Part shown: piece by piece, positions 55,238 through 62,347 of the stretch | How positions within the stretch are numbered: the stretch's first letter is position 1 | Layout: each line of letters begins with the position of its first letter | Position numbers and translations under genes: made by a program | Notes under the pieces: model-generated | Told to the model about the DNA's origin: nothing | What the model saw: only the letters and a program-made list of their open reading frames with translations | Databases searched by the model: none | NCBI GenBank assembly: GCA_902552805.1 | Contig: CACDIC010000001.1 | Coordinates: 62,001-126,000, forward strand | Origin: an uncultured Pelagibacteraceae bacterium | GTDB lineage: Bacteria; Pseudomonadota; Alphaproteobacteria; Pelagibacterales; Pelagibacteraceae | DNA length: 64,000 bases | Reading direction: 5' to 3'

Positions 55238-56004
55238 TGTATTTAAAAAATTATAATTTAAAGAATAAAACGGCTGTTGTCACTGGTGCTGGCAAAGGGC
55301 TTGGAAGAGCTTGTGCAATAGCTCTAGCAGAGGCAGGAGCAAATTTGATTATAATTAGTAGAACTAAAAAAGATCTAGATGAAGTTTCAAAAAAGATTAA
55401 AAAATTAAAGTCAAAATGTAAATCTTATGTATGTGACATCACAAATTATAATGAAATTAAAGGCATTATTAATAAACAAACAAAAATAGATATTTTGATT
55501 AATAATGCTGGCAATAATATTCCTGAACATTTTACAAAAGTGAAGACTAAAAACATGGAATATCTTGTAAAGATTAATACGATGGCAACGTTTAACCTTG
55601 CTCAACTGTGTGCTCTTAAGATGATAAAGTCAAAAAATAGAAAAAAAATTGGTGGTTCGATTGTCAATATGTCATCACAGATGGGTCATGTCGGGGGTCC
55701 TATTCGAAGTGTATACAACATGACAAAATTTGGTTTAGAGGGATTAACAAAAGGTATGTCTATTGATCTTGCAAAATACAACATACGAGTAAATACAGTT
55801 TGTCCTACATTTGTAGTTACTCCAATGACAAAAAAATTTCTAAAAAGTAAAAAATTTAAAAAAGAAGTATTAGGAAATATTCCATTAGGAAAATTTGCTG
55901 AACTTTCCGATGTTTCAAGTGCAGCTGTTTTTCTTGCCTCTGATGCTGCATCGATGATTACAGGAACCTCATTATTGGTTGATGGTGGATGGACTGCAAG
56001 ATAA
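55237..56004 (+). CDS. Short-chain dehydrogenase/reductase (FabG-like)
   Basis: SDR of 255 residues: cofactor motif TGAGKGLG (16-23), NNAG (89-92), catalytic Ser146/147, Tyr160 and Lys164 (YNMTK), and C-terminal LLVDGGWTAR. Residue 42 after strand 2 is Arg (ISRTKKD), suggesting NADP. Its start shares a base with the TerC stop. It may oxidise an aldehyde or sugar acid produced by the GMC enzyme, but many roles are possible. 16 bp overlap with the M23 peptidase gene downstream. Confidence 0.85.
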   Translation: MYLKNYNLKNKTAVVTGAGKGLGRACAIALAEAGANLIIISRTKKDLDEVSKKIKKLKSKCKSYVCDITNYNEIKGIINKQTKIDILINNAGNNIPEHFTKVKTKNMEYLVKINTMATFNLAQLCALKMIKSKNRKKIGGSIVNMSSQMGHVGGPIRSVYNMTKFGLEGLTKGMSIDLAKYNIRVNTVCPTFVVTPMTKKFLKSKKFKKEVLGNIPLGKFAELSDVSSAAVFLASDAASMITGTSLLVDGGWTAR

Positions 56005-56792
56005 TAACTAGATTATTTTTTTTAATTTTTTGTTTTATACCCACATATTCAATAGCAATAGAATTTACAGGACAATTTCTACAAGGACACTTCATTATTG
56101 GACAGACCAATCCATCAGCAAAAATTATAATAGATAAAAAACAAGTCAAAGTATCAGAGGATGGTTTTTTTGTTTTTGGGCTCGATCGAGATAGAAAATT
56201 TGATTTAACAATTACAAAAATTATTGATGGAAAAAAAGATAAAATAATAAAGAAAGTTCTTAAAAGAAAATATAATATTCAAAGAATAGATGGTTTAGAA
56301 GAAAGTAAAGTCACACCTCCAGAGTCTGTTTACAAAAGAATAAAAGAAGAAAATAATAAAATTGGTGAAGCAAGAGCAATTAACTCAGATTTACCCTTTT
56401 TTAAAAATCAATTTATTATGCCTGTTGAAGGTATCATTAGTGGCGTCTATGGAAGCCAGAGAATTTTAAATGGTAAACCGAAATGGCCTCACTATGGAAT
56501 CGATATTGCTGCTAAACAAGGAACTATGATCAAGTCATCTGGATCAGGTATTGTTACTATGGCAGAAGATGATCTTTATTATACTGGTGGAACAATAATT
56601 ATGGATCATGGTCATGGTATTTCAACTATTTACTCACATCTTGAGAATGTAATGGTTTCTGTTGGAGATAAAATAAATCAAGGAGATATAATTGGTACTG
56701 TTGGTTCAACCGGAAGATCAACTGGTCCGCATCTCGATTTTAGAGTTAATTGGTTTCAGACTAGACTAGATCCTATGTCTGTAATAAATTAA
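55989..56792 (+). CDS. M23 family peptidoglycan peptidase (LytM-type)
   Basis: Exported zinc metalloendopeptidase or envelope assembly factor. It has a signal peptide (~1-23, cleavage before IEFTGQF), an all-beta N-terminal region (25-100) and a C-terminal M23 domain with H168 and D172 (HYGID), H208/H210 in DHGHG and H248 (GPHLDFR). All zinc ligands are present, so it should be catalytic. Length is 267 residues. Its start overlaps the SDR by 16 bp. Followed 3 bp later by a microprotein gene. Confidence 0.92.
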   Translation: MDCKIITRLFFLIFCFIPTYSIAIEFTGQFLQGHFIIGQTNPSAKIIIDKKQVKVSEDGFFVFGLDRDRKFDLTITKIIDGKKDKIIKKVLKRKYNIQRIDGLEESKVTPPESVYKRIKEENNKIGEARAINSDLPFFKNQFIMPVEGIISGVYGSQRILNGKPKWPHYGIDIAAKQGTMIKSSGSGIVTMAEDDLYYTGGTIIMDHGHGISTIYSHLENVMVSVGDKINQGDIIGTVGSTGRSTGPHLDFRVNWFQTRLDPMSVIN

Positions 56793-56795
56793 ATC

Positions 56796-56915
56796 ATGCA
56801 AACTTTGATACTACTGGCTTTAGTAATTGTTATTGGGTGGATATTGTTTAGACCAATCACAAAAAAAGAACTTGATAGATATAATGACAAAGACTGGCCT
56901 GATATGAATTTATAA
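56796..56915 (+). CDS. 39-residue single-helix membrane microprotein (copy B)
   Basis: Small gene 3 bp after the M23 peptidase stop and 1 bp before the next gene. It encodes one hydrophobic helix (residues 4-18, LILLALVIVIGWILF), then R19-P20 and a charged tail (ITKKELDRYNDKDWPDMNL). Its length and the positions of R19, P20, K23, E25, D27, N30 and K32 are identical to the microprotein downstream of lon (37882-38001). S/T22, R/K24 and F/Y29 are conservative, and a Trp sits at 34 or 35. No known family is recognised. The exact spacing to both neighbours and the similarity to a second copy make it a real gene. Confidence 0.75.
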   Translation: MQTLILLALVIVIGWILFRPITKKELDRYNDKDWPDMNL

Positions 56916-56916
56916 A

Positions 56917-57297
56917 ATGAAAAAACTTTTTATAATATTAGTTTGCGTGATGTTTTCTTCAATTTCTTTTGGCAATGAAATAGTGGGAAAGTCTATGAAA
57001 TGTGAGACTAAAAAAGAAACTATAAGAGGCTACCCATTTTATTTTTTTTTTGAAAATTTAGATAACGTACAAAGTTATTTCATAGATAAAACAGACGAAA
57101 TTAAGTTTCTTAATTTGAACTATAAAGAGGTTAACTCAAACATTTTTGAGATAAGATATGTGGGCAAAATTGATAAAAATAATTTAATATTGACCCATGC
57201 TAAAGGTAGAGAGAAATATAATTGCAGTTTTTTATCATCAACAAAACAATTAAATAAAGAATTAGATGATTTTGCTAAAAAAGGTGTTCATAAATAG
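56917..57297 (+). CDS. Exported protein of unknown function
   Basis: A 126-residue protein with a signal peptide (LFIILVCVMFSSISFG, cleavage near residue 20). The mature part carries two cysteines (MKCETKKE and KYNCSFLSS) and a mostly beta pattern with aromatic residues (YPFYFFFENLD). No family is recognised. It follows the microprotein by one base, the last gene of the plus-strand run starting at the GMC oxidoreductase. It converges with xsc across 27 bp, in which no hairpin terminator is visible. Confidence 0.75.
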   Translation: MKKLFIILVCVMFSSISFGNEIVGKSMKCETKKETIRGYPFYFFFENLDNVQSYFIDKTDEIKFLNLNYKEVNSNIFEIRYVGKIDKNNLILTHAKGREKYNCSFLSSTKQLNKELDDFAKKGVHK

Positions 57298-57324
57298 ACT
57301 ATTAGGAATTTTTAAAATTTAAAT

Positions 57325-59109
57325 TTATGAAATTAAAGAAGGCTGTTTCTTCATATCTTCTTTTTTAATACCAGCTACTCTTACTGGTTTTTTCATAGCA
57401 TCTCTTCTAAATGGTTCACCTAATTCTTGATTTAATATCACTTCAATAAATGTTGTAATACCTTTCTTTTGATCTGCACAAGATTGTTTAATGGCAGCTG
57501 TAGTCTCTTCCATAGTCTTAACAGTAACTCCTTTTAAACCACAGGCTTCTGCTACTTTTGCAAAACTTAATTCTGGATCGAGTTCTGTTCCAACAAAATT
57601 ATTATCAAACCAAAGAGTTGTATTTCTTTTTTCTGCACCCCATTGGTAATTTCTAAAAATCACCATTGTAATTGCAGGCCACTCCTCTCGTGCGCAAGAA
57701 CTCATTTCGTTCATACTTATTCCAAAAGCTCCATCTCCCGCAAAACCAATTACAGGTGTTTCCGGACAACCAATTTTAGCACCTAGTATTGACGGAAAAC
57801 CATAACCACAAGGACCAAATAAACCTGGCGCTAAATATTTTCTTGGCTTTTCAAATGTTGGATAAGCATTGCCAATTGCGCAGTTATTTCCAATATCACT
57901 TGAAATAATTACATCCTCTGGCATGCCAGCTTGAATAGCTCGCCAAGCTTGTCTTGGTGACATTCTATCTGCGTCTCTTTCTCTAGCTTCTTTGTTCCAA
58001 ACTGTTCCTTCATCATCATCTTCGTGATCCAAACTTGATAATTTTTGTAACCATGCTGATTTTGTTTGGTGAATTAAATCTTTTCTTTTTTGTCTATCTG
58101 TATCGCCTGCATTTGATGATAATTTTTCTAATATTTGTGTTGCAACTAATTTTGCATCACCACTAATTCCAACTGTAACTTTTTTAGTTAATCCAATTCT
58201 ATCTGGATTCATATCGACTTGAATTATACTTGCTTTTTTTGGCCAATAATCAATTCCATAACCTGGTAGAGTTGAAAAAGGATTTAATCTTGTTCCTAAA
58301 GCTAAAACTACATCAGCCTTAGAAATTAATTCCATCGCAGCTTTTGATCCATTATATCCTAGTGGTCCAACAGCCAACGGATGACTTCCGGGAAAACTAT
58401 CATTATGTTGATATCCTGAGCAAACAGGTGAATCAAGTTTTTCAGCTAGTTTTTTAGTTTCCTCAATTGCTCCACCAATAACCACACCTGCTCCAGATAA
58501 AATTACTGGAAATTTTGCATTTGATAAAAGTTTTGCAGCCTTATCTATTGCTTCGGCTCCACCACCCTGTCTTTCTAATCTGACAATTGGCGGAAGGTCT
58601 ATATCAATCACTTGACACCAATAATCTCTTGGAACATTAATTTGTGCTGGTGCTGAACCTCTAATTGCTTTTTCTATTACTCTATTTAAAACTTCAGCCA
58701 TTCTTGAAGGATCTCTTACTTCTTCTTGATAACAAACCATGTCTTTAAATAAATTCATTTGTTCTACTTCTTGAAAACCACCTTGCCCCATAGTTTTATT
58801 TGCAGCTTGTGGGGTTACTAATAATAAAGGTGTATGGTTCCAATAAGCAGTTTTGATTGGTGTTACTAACCCTGTTATACCTGGACCATTTTGTGCAATG
58901 ACCATTGACATTTTTCCTGTAGCTCTTGTGTAACCATCTGCAATCAAACCACCATTTGTTTCGTGTGCCACATCCCAAAAGGTAATTCCGGCATCTGGGA
59001 AAATATCAGATATAGGCATGAACGCTGAACCAATAATTCCAAAAGAGTGTTCAATACCATGCATTTGTAAAACTTTTACAAAAGCTTCTTCTGTTGTCAT
59101 TTTAGTCAT
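57325..59109 (-). CDS. xsc: Sulfoacetaldehyde acetyltransferase
   Basis: Thiamine diphosphate enzyme that converts sulfoacetaldehyde and phosphate to acetyl phosphate and sulfite, the desulfonation step of taurine, isethionate and similar C2 sulfonates. 594 residues, typical. The activating Glu is E50 (DVAHETNGG), the N-terminus TTEEAFVKVLQMHGIEH is characteristic of Xsc, and the ThDP/Mg site is GDGAFGISMNEM near residue 455. A Shine-Dalgarno AAAGG precedes ATG 59109 by 7 bases, favouring this over the Met three codons later. It faces suyAB divergently across 113 bp. Related acetolactate synthases have different N-termini. Confidence 0.93.
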   Translation of the reverse strand: MTKMTTEEAFVKVLQMHGIEHSFGIIGSAFMPISDIFPDAGITFWDVAHETNGGLIADGYTRATGKMSMVIAQNGPGITGLVTPIKTAYWNHTPLLLVTPQAANKTMGQGGFQEVEQMNLFKDMVCYQEEVRDPSRMAEVLNRVIEKAIRGSAPAQINVPRDYWCQVIDIDLPPIVRLERQGGGAEAIDKAAKLLSNAKFPVILSGAGVVIGGAIEETKKLAEKLDSPVCSGYQHNDSFPGSHPLAVGPLGYNGSKAAMELISKADVVLALGTRLNPFSTLPGYGIDYWPKKASIIQVDMNPDRIGLTKKVTVGISGDAKLVATQILEKLSSNAGDTDRQKRKDLIHQTKSAWLQKLSSLDHEDDDEGTVWNKEARERDADRMSPRQAWRAIQAGMPEDVIISSDIGNNCAIGNAYPTFEKPRKYLAPGLFGPCGYGFPSILGAKIGCPETPVIGFAGDGAFGISMNEMSSCAREEWPAITMVIFRNYQWGAEKRNTTLWFDNNFVGTELDPELSFAKVAEACGLKGVTVKTMEETTAAIKQSCADQKKGITTFIEVILNQELGEPFRRDAMKKPVRVAGIKKEDMKKQPSLIS

Positions 59110-59222
59110 TTGTAAACCTTTCTAAATTACTCTAGAACAATTTTTTAAAAATTAATTGTTAATTTTTGCGATTAATATATAAGATTTTAGAAAATTCAAA
59201 CAAACAAATCGACACTATATAA
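59110..59222. promoter_or_regulatory. Divergent xsc / suyA intergenic region with dyad
   Basis: The 113 bp between the xsc and suyA starts must hold both promoters. An inverted repeat AACAATT (59136-59142) and AATTGTT (59154-59160) is separated by 11 bases, centred 34 bp upstream of xsc's start, and is a candidate operator. No regulator gene is adjacent, so control may come from elsewhere. Another AT-rich stretch with TTAATATATAAG (59174-59182) could serve as a -10 region for suyA, but no clear -35 was assigned. Confidence 0.4.
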
Positions 59223-59507
59223 ATGTCAACAGATATTATAATTCACGATAAAAAGGACAATGTTGGGGTGGTAGTAATAGAAAAAATTACTCCGAAACAA
59301 GATTGTAAATGCTGGATAATGGAGAATGACAGCTCAGTTAATATTCAATCTGCAGATGAAATACCTTTAGGCCATAAAATTGCAATGATTGATTTAAATG
59401 AAGGAGATACAATCTTAAAATATGGTCATGATATAGGTAAAGTGGTCAAAGCAATTAAAAAAGGTCAACACGTGCATGTTCACAATGTCAAAACAAAAAA
59501 GTGGTAA
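59223..59507 (+). CDS. suyA: (2R)-sulfolactate sulfo-lyase small subunit
   Basis: Small (SAF-domain) subunit of an enzyme that splits 3-sulfolactate into pyruvate and sulfite. 94 residues: the C-terminal half HKIAMIDLNEGDTILKYGHDIGKVVKAIKKGQHVHVHNV is the UxaA/SAF pattern. The alternative is the N-terminal part of an altronate dehydratase, but the split gene pair, the absence of hexuronate genes and the xsc neighbour favour SuyA. It lies 4 bp upstream of suyB. No Shine-Dalgarno is visible. Confidence 0.85.
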   Translation: MSTDIIIHDKKDNVGVVVIEKITPKQDCKCWIMENDSSVNIQSADEIPLGHKIAMIDLNEGDTILKYGHDIGKVVKAIKKGQHVHVHNVKTKKW

Positions 59508-59511
59508 TTAG

Positions 59512-60678
59512 ATGGAAATTCCAAAAAGTTTTTTAGGTTATAAAAGAGAGAATGGCAGAGCAGGAACAAGAAACCATGTAATTATTTTACCTGTTGATGA
59601 TATTTCAAACGCATGCGCTGAAGCAGTTGCAAATAACATTAAAGGAACAATAGCTCTTCCCCATTCTTATGGAAGATTACAATTTGGAGCAGATTTAGAA
59701 TTGCATTTTAGAACCATGATTGGAACTGGTAGTAACCCAAATGTTGCAGCAGTTATTGTGATTGGTATTGAACCTAAATGGACTAAGAGAATTGTAGATG
59801 GAATTGCAAAAACTGGTAAACCAGTTGAGGGTTTCCATATTGAACGTACTGGAGATATTGGAACTGTAATGAAAGCATCAAAAAAAGCCCAAGAATTTGT
59901 TATGTGGGCTTCTGAAAAACAAAGAGAAGAATGCCCGATAAGTGATTTATGGATTTCAGTAAAATGCGGAGAGTCTGACACTACTTCTGGTTTGGCCTCT
60001 AATCCAACTGTTGGAAATTTAATGGATAAACTTGAACCACTTGGTGTTCATTTATGTTTTGGGGAAACATCAGAACTTACAGGAGCAGAAAAAGTTTGTG
60101 CTACAAGAGGTGCCACAAAAGAAGCTTCAGATAAATTTATGAAGACTTGGAGTGCCTATAACGATTTCATTTTAAAGGAAGCAACTGATGACCTTTCTGA
60201 AAGTCAGCCAACTGCTGGTAATATAGCAGGTGGTTTAACAACTATTGAGGAAAAAGCTTTTGGAAATTTTCAAAAAATAGGAAATTGTAAATTTGTTGAT
60301 GTTTTAGAACCGGCTGAAGAGCCAAAAAAAGGAAAAGGTTTATATTTTATGGATACTTCATCTGCTGCAGCGGAGTGTGTAACACTACAAGCGGCTGCAG
60401 GATTTAATATTCATTTATTCCCTACCGGTCAGGGGAATATTGTTGGTAACCCAATTGAACCAGTTATAAAATTAACTGCAAATCCATTAACCGTTAAATC
60501 TATGGGAGAACATATTGATTGTGATGTCTCAAAAATTCTCTCGAGAGAAATGAATTTGTCTGAAGCTGGAGATGAACTGATAAAAACAACTTTAAAAGTT
60601 GCAAATGGTAGACTCACTTGTGCTGAAGCTCTAGGGCATAGAGAATTTGTAATGACCAAATTATACCGAAGTGCTTAA
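59512..60678 (+). CDS. suyB: (2R)-sulfolactate sulfo-lyase large subunit
   Basis: Catalytic subunit of sulfolactate sulfo-lyase (UxaA C-terminal family), 388 residues. Family segments: [22 protein letters not shown] at the start, [28 protein letters not shown] (with the Cys that probably takes part in Fe or metal binding), and a C-terminal [20 protein letters not shown]. Full-length for SuyB. It follows suyA by 4 bp. Sulfite produced would join the output of Xsc. Its transcript is ended by a hairpin terminator located inside the 3' end of tauE (60686-60717). Confusion with altronate or galactarate dehydratase is possible but less likely given context. Confidence 0.87.
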   Translation: MEIPKSFLGYKRENGRAGTRNHVIILPVDDISNACAEAVANNIKGTIALPHSYGRLQFGADLELHFRTMIGTGSNPNVAAVIVIGIEPKWTKRIVDGIAKTGKPVEGFHIERTGDIGTVMKASKKAQEFVMWASEKQREECPISDLWISVKCGESDTTSGLASNPTVGNLMDKLEPLGVHLCFGETSELTGAEKVCATRGATKEASDKFMKTWSAYNDFILKEATDDLSESQPTAGNIAGGLTTIEEKAFGNFQKIGNCKFVDVLEPAEEPKKGKGLYFMDTSSAAAECVTLQAAAGFNIHLFPTGQGNIVGNPIEPVIKLTANPLTVKSMGEHIDCDVSKILSREMNLSEAGDELIKTTLKVANGRLTCAEALGHREFVMTKLYRSA

Positions 60679-60683
60679 AATTT

Positions 60684-61769
60684 TTACTTAGCCGGTTTGC
60701 TAAAGTGCTTTTTTTTTAAATCAGATAAAAATCTTCGAATAAATGCTGCTGCCACACCTAACGCTATAGCAAAAAATATCGAAAATAAACTATACACGAT
60801 TGGCATATCTTTAGAAAATTTCTGAACTAAAACTGATAATGGAGTTAAGTCTTTTTCTGCAACCTTTGTAATACCATTCATAGTATGATCAACAAAAAAA
60901 GTATCATACGCAATTGCAATTCCAACAATTAATAATAAAACTGCTAATAACGCTTTAAGTCCAGAACTTTCAATTGATTGTCCAATTTTTTGTCCTGTTT
61001 GTACTCCAATTATTGAACCAATAACCAACATTAAAACTAAAATTAAATCTATGGATCCATAATTGAATGCATGTAAAAAGGTAACAATCACACTAACAAA
61101 AATAGTTACAAACAAAGAAGTGCCTGGAACTAATTTTGTTGGCATACCAATTATATAGATCATTGCAGGTACTAGTATGAAAGCTCCACCAATACCCATA
61201 ATTGCAGCAATAAAACCTACAAATAAACCAATAATAATTGGTGTGAATGCACTCTCATATAATTTTGATTTAGGAAATCTCATCCTAAATGGAAGACCAT
61301 GTATCCAATAATGGACGTGTAATTTTCGTTTTACAATAGTATTTTTTCTAGCTTTATCGATCTCACCAAGACTTTCAACAAGCATTAAAGTTCCAATAAT
61401 TGCTAAGATATACATGTAAGCAAGTGAGATAACTGTATCTATTTTGCCGATGTCTTTAAAGTAAGTGAATGTATAAATTCCAATGATAGTTCCTATTGCA
61501 CCACCGATGACAATCATAAAACCCATCTTATAATCCAACGTATTTTTAAGATAATGAGTAGTAGATCCAGAAACAGAGGTAGCTAGAATGTTATTTGCTT
61601 CATTGGCAACGGCATAAGCTGGTGGAACTCCTAAAAAAATTAAGAAAGGTGTCATTAAAAAACCACCTCCTACTCCAAATAGTCCTGATAAAACTCCAAC
61701 TAAAGCACTTAATAAAATGATTTCAATAGCAGTAACATGTACTTGTGCTATTGGTAAAAATACTTCCAT
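60684..61769 (-). CDS. tauE: TauE/SafE family sulfite exporter-like membrane protein
   Basis: Membrane protein of 361 residues with about eight helices. The N-terminal helix pair carries GVLSGLFGVGGGFLMTPFLIFLG and its repeat near residue 180 is FVGFIAAIMGIGGAFILVPAMIY: two halves related by an internal repeat, characteristic of TauE/SafE. The family includes exporters of sulfite and sulfoacetate. Placed between sulfite-producing (xsc, suyAB) and sulfite-oxidising (aprA) genes, export of sulfite is the natural inference. Its stop lies 5 bp from the suyB stop. Confidence 0.88.
   Translation of the reverse strand: MEVFLPIAQVHVTAIEIILLSALVGVLSGLFGVGGGFLMTPFLIFLGVPPAYAVANEANNILATSVSGSTTHYLKNTLDYKMGFMIVIGGAIGTIIGIYTFTYFKDIGKIDTVISLAYMYILAIIGTLMLVESLGEIDKARKNTIVKRKLHVHYWIHGLPFRMRFPKSKLYESAFTPIIIGLFVGFIAAIMGIGGAFILVPAMIYIIGMPTKLVPGTSLFVTIFVSVIVTFLHAFNYGSIDLILVLMLVIGSIIGVQTGQKIGQSIESSGLKALLAVLLLIVGIAIAYDTFFVDHTMNGITKVAEKDLTPLSVLVQKFSKDMPIVYSLFSIFFAIALGVAAAFIRRFLSDLKKKHFSKPAK
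60686..60717 (+). terminator. Intrinsic terminator of suyAB, inside the tauE 3' coding end
   Basis: Plus strand: ACTTAGC (60686-60692), loop of six bases, GCTAAAGT (60699-60706, one bulged A), two bases, then nine T (60709-60717). It stands 7 bp after the suyB stop and falls within the last 11 codons of tauE on the other strand, so both sequences share the same DNA. It would stop suyAB transcripts before they run into tauE. Confidence 0.75.
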
Positions 61770-61797
61770 TCAAAATAATTAACTTTTTTAAAAAAAT

Positions 61798-61932
61798 TTA
61801 TTTAAAAGTTAAAAAAGTTCCAAATAATATAACACCCCAACAAGCTAATATTGCTGAAAAAATTCCTGTTTTAATTAATGCTGTTTTATAATTTAAAATT
61901 TTTTGTAGAATTTTTATATTTGAAAGGTGCAT
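61798..61932 (-). CDS. 44-residue membrane microprotein between tauE and the aprA-linked gene
   Basis: Small gene in the same direction as tauE and aprA, 28 bp upstream of tauE and 43 bp downstream of the 116-residue gene. The first half is polar and basic (HLSNIKILQKILNYKTALIKTG). One membrane helix follows at about 23-41 (FSAILACWGVILFGTFL). No family is recognised. Placement within an apr-type operon recalls AprM, a proposed membrane anchor in some sulfur oxidisers, but AprM is larger and similarity is not shown. It could be a TauE partner or an APS reductase anchor. This is inference from position only. Confidence 0.55.
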   Translation of the reverse strand: MHLSNIKILQKILNYKTALIKTGIFSAILACWGVILFGTFLTFK

Positions 61933-61975
61933 CTATATCCTCAATAGCACCAGCAGAAAAATTGTCAAACTTTAA

Positions 61976-62326
61976 TTAATAAATTGTGGCTCCAAAAATT
62001 TTTACTTCGCCATCCTCAACACCAAGCACTAGCCTTCCTAAAAATTCTCCAGACACCTCCTTGTTAGTCTGCTTAATTAATACAGTAATGTGATCGCCTC
62101 GTCTTAATGTTCCGAACGGTTCGTAGGTCTCATTTAAATTGGTGATAATCTTGTTGTTAGCCCATTGCTTTCCAAGCTCTACTTCGTTAGCCCCAAACAG
62201 CATTTGGGTAGAAAAATCTCTTGTAAAGCCACCATAATCTTTCATATTTGAGGTTCTTACGAGGTTTTCCCAAAAAGGCTTGGCTATCGCGTATATCTCC
62301 TCGTCAGATTTTTTCAAAAGGTCCAT
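61976..62326 (-). CDS. 116-residue unrecognised protein downstream of aprA
   Basis: Soluble protein following aprA by 21 bp. Sequence has a helical N-terminus (EEIYAIAKPFWENLVRTS), then strand-rich parts (TRDFSTQMLFGANEVELGKQWANN, HITVLIKQTNKEV, EFLGRLVLGVEDGEVKIFGATIY). The helix-strand pattern and the Trp/Phe-rich pocket recall the NTF2/SnoaL-like fold, but this is not certain. Local GC is about 40% over 62041-62220 (counted), higher than the ~30% background. Operon position suggests a role in sulfite oxidation or APS reductase maturation. No recognised catalytic motif. Confidence 0.7.
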   Translation of the reverse strand: MDLLKKSDEEIYAIAKPFWENLVRTSNMKDYGGFTRDFSTQMLFGANEVELGKQWANNKIITNLNETYEPFGTLRRGDHITVLIKQTNKEVSGEFLGRLVLGVEDGEVKIFGATIY

Positions 62327-62347
62327 AAAGAAGTTTGGAATATTGTG

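Noticed and set aside
59667-59981. 104-residue minus-strand ORF inside suyB
   Set aside because: Antisense of a recognised enzyme gene; no independent start context.
61976-62326. AprB (APS reductase beta subunit)
   Set aside because: The protein has no ferredoxin-type Cys motifs, which AprB needs for two [4Fe-4S] clusters.
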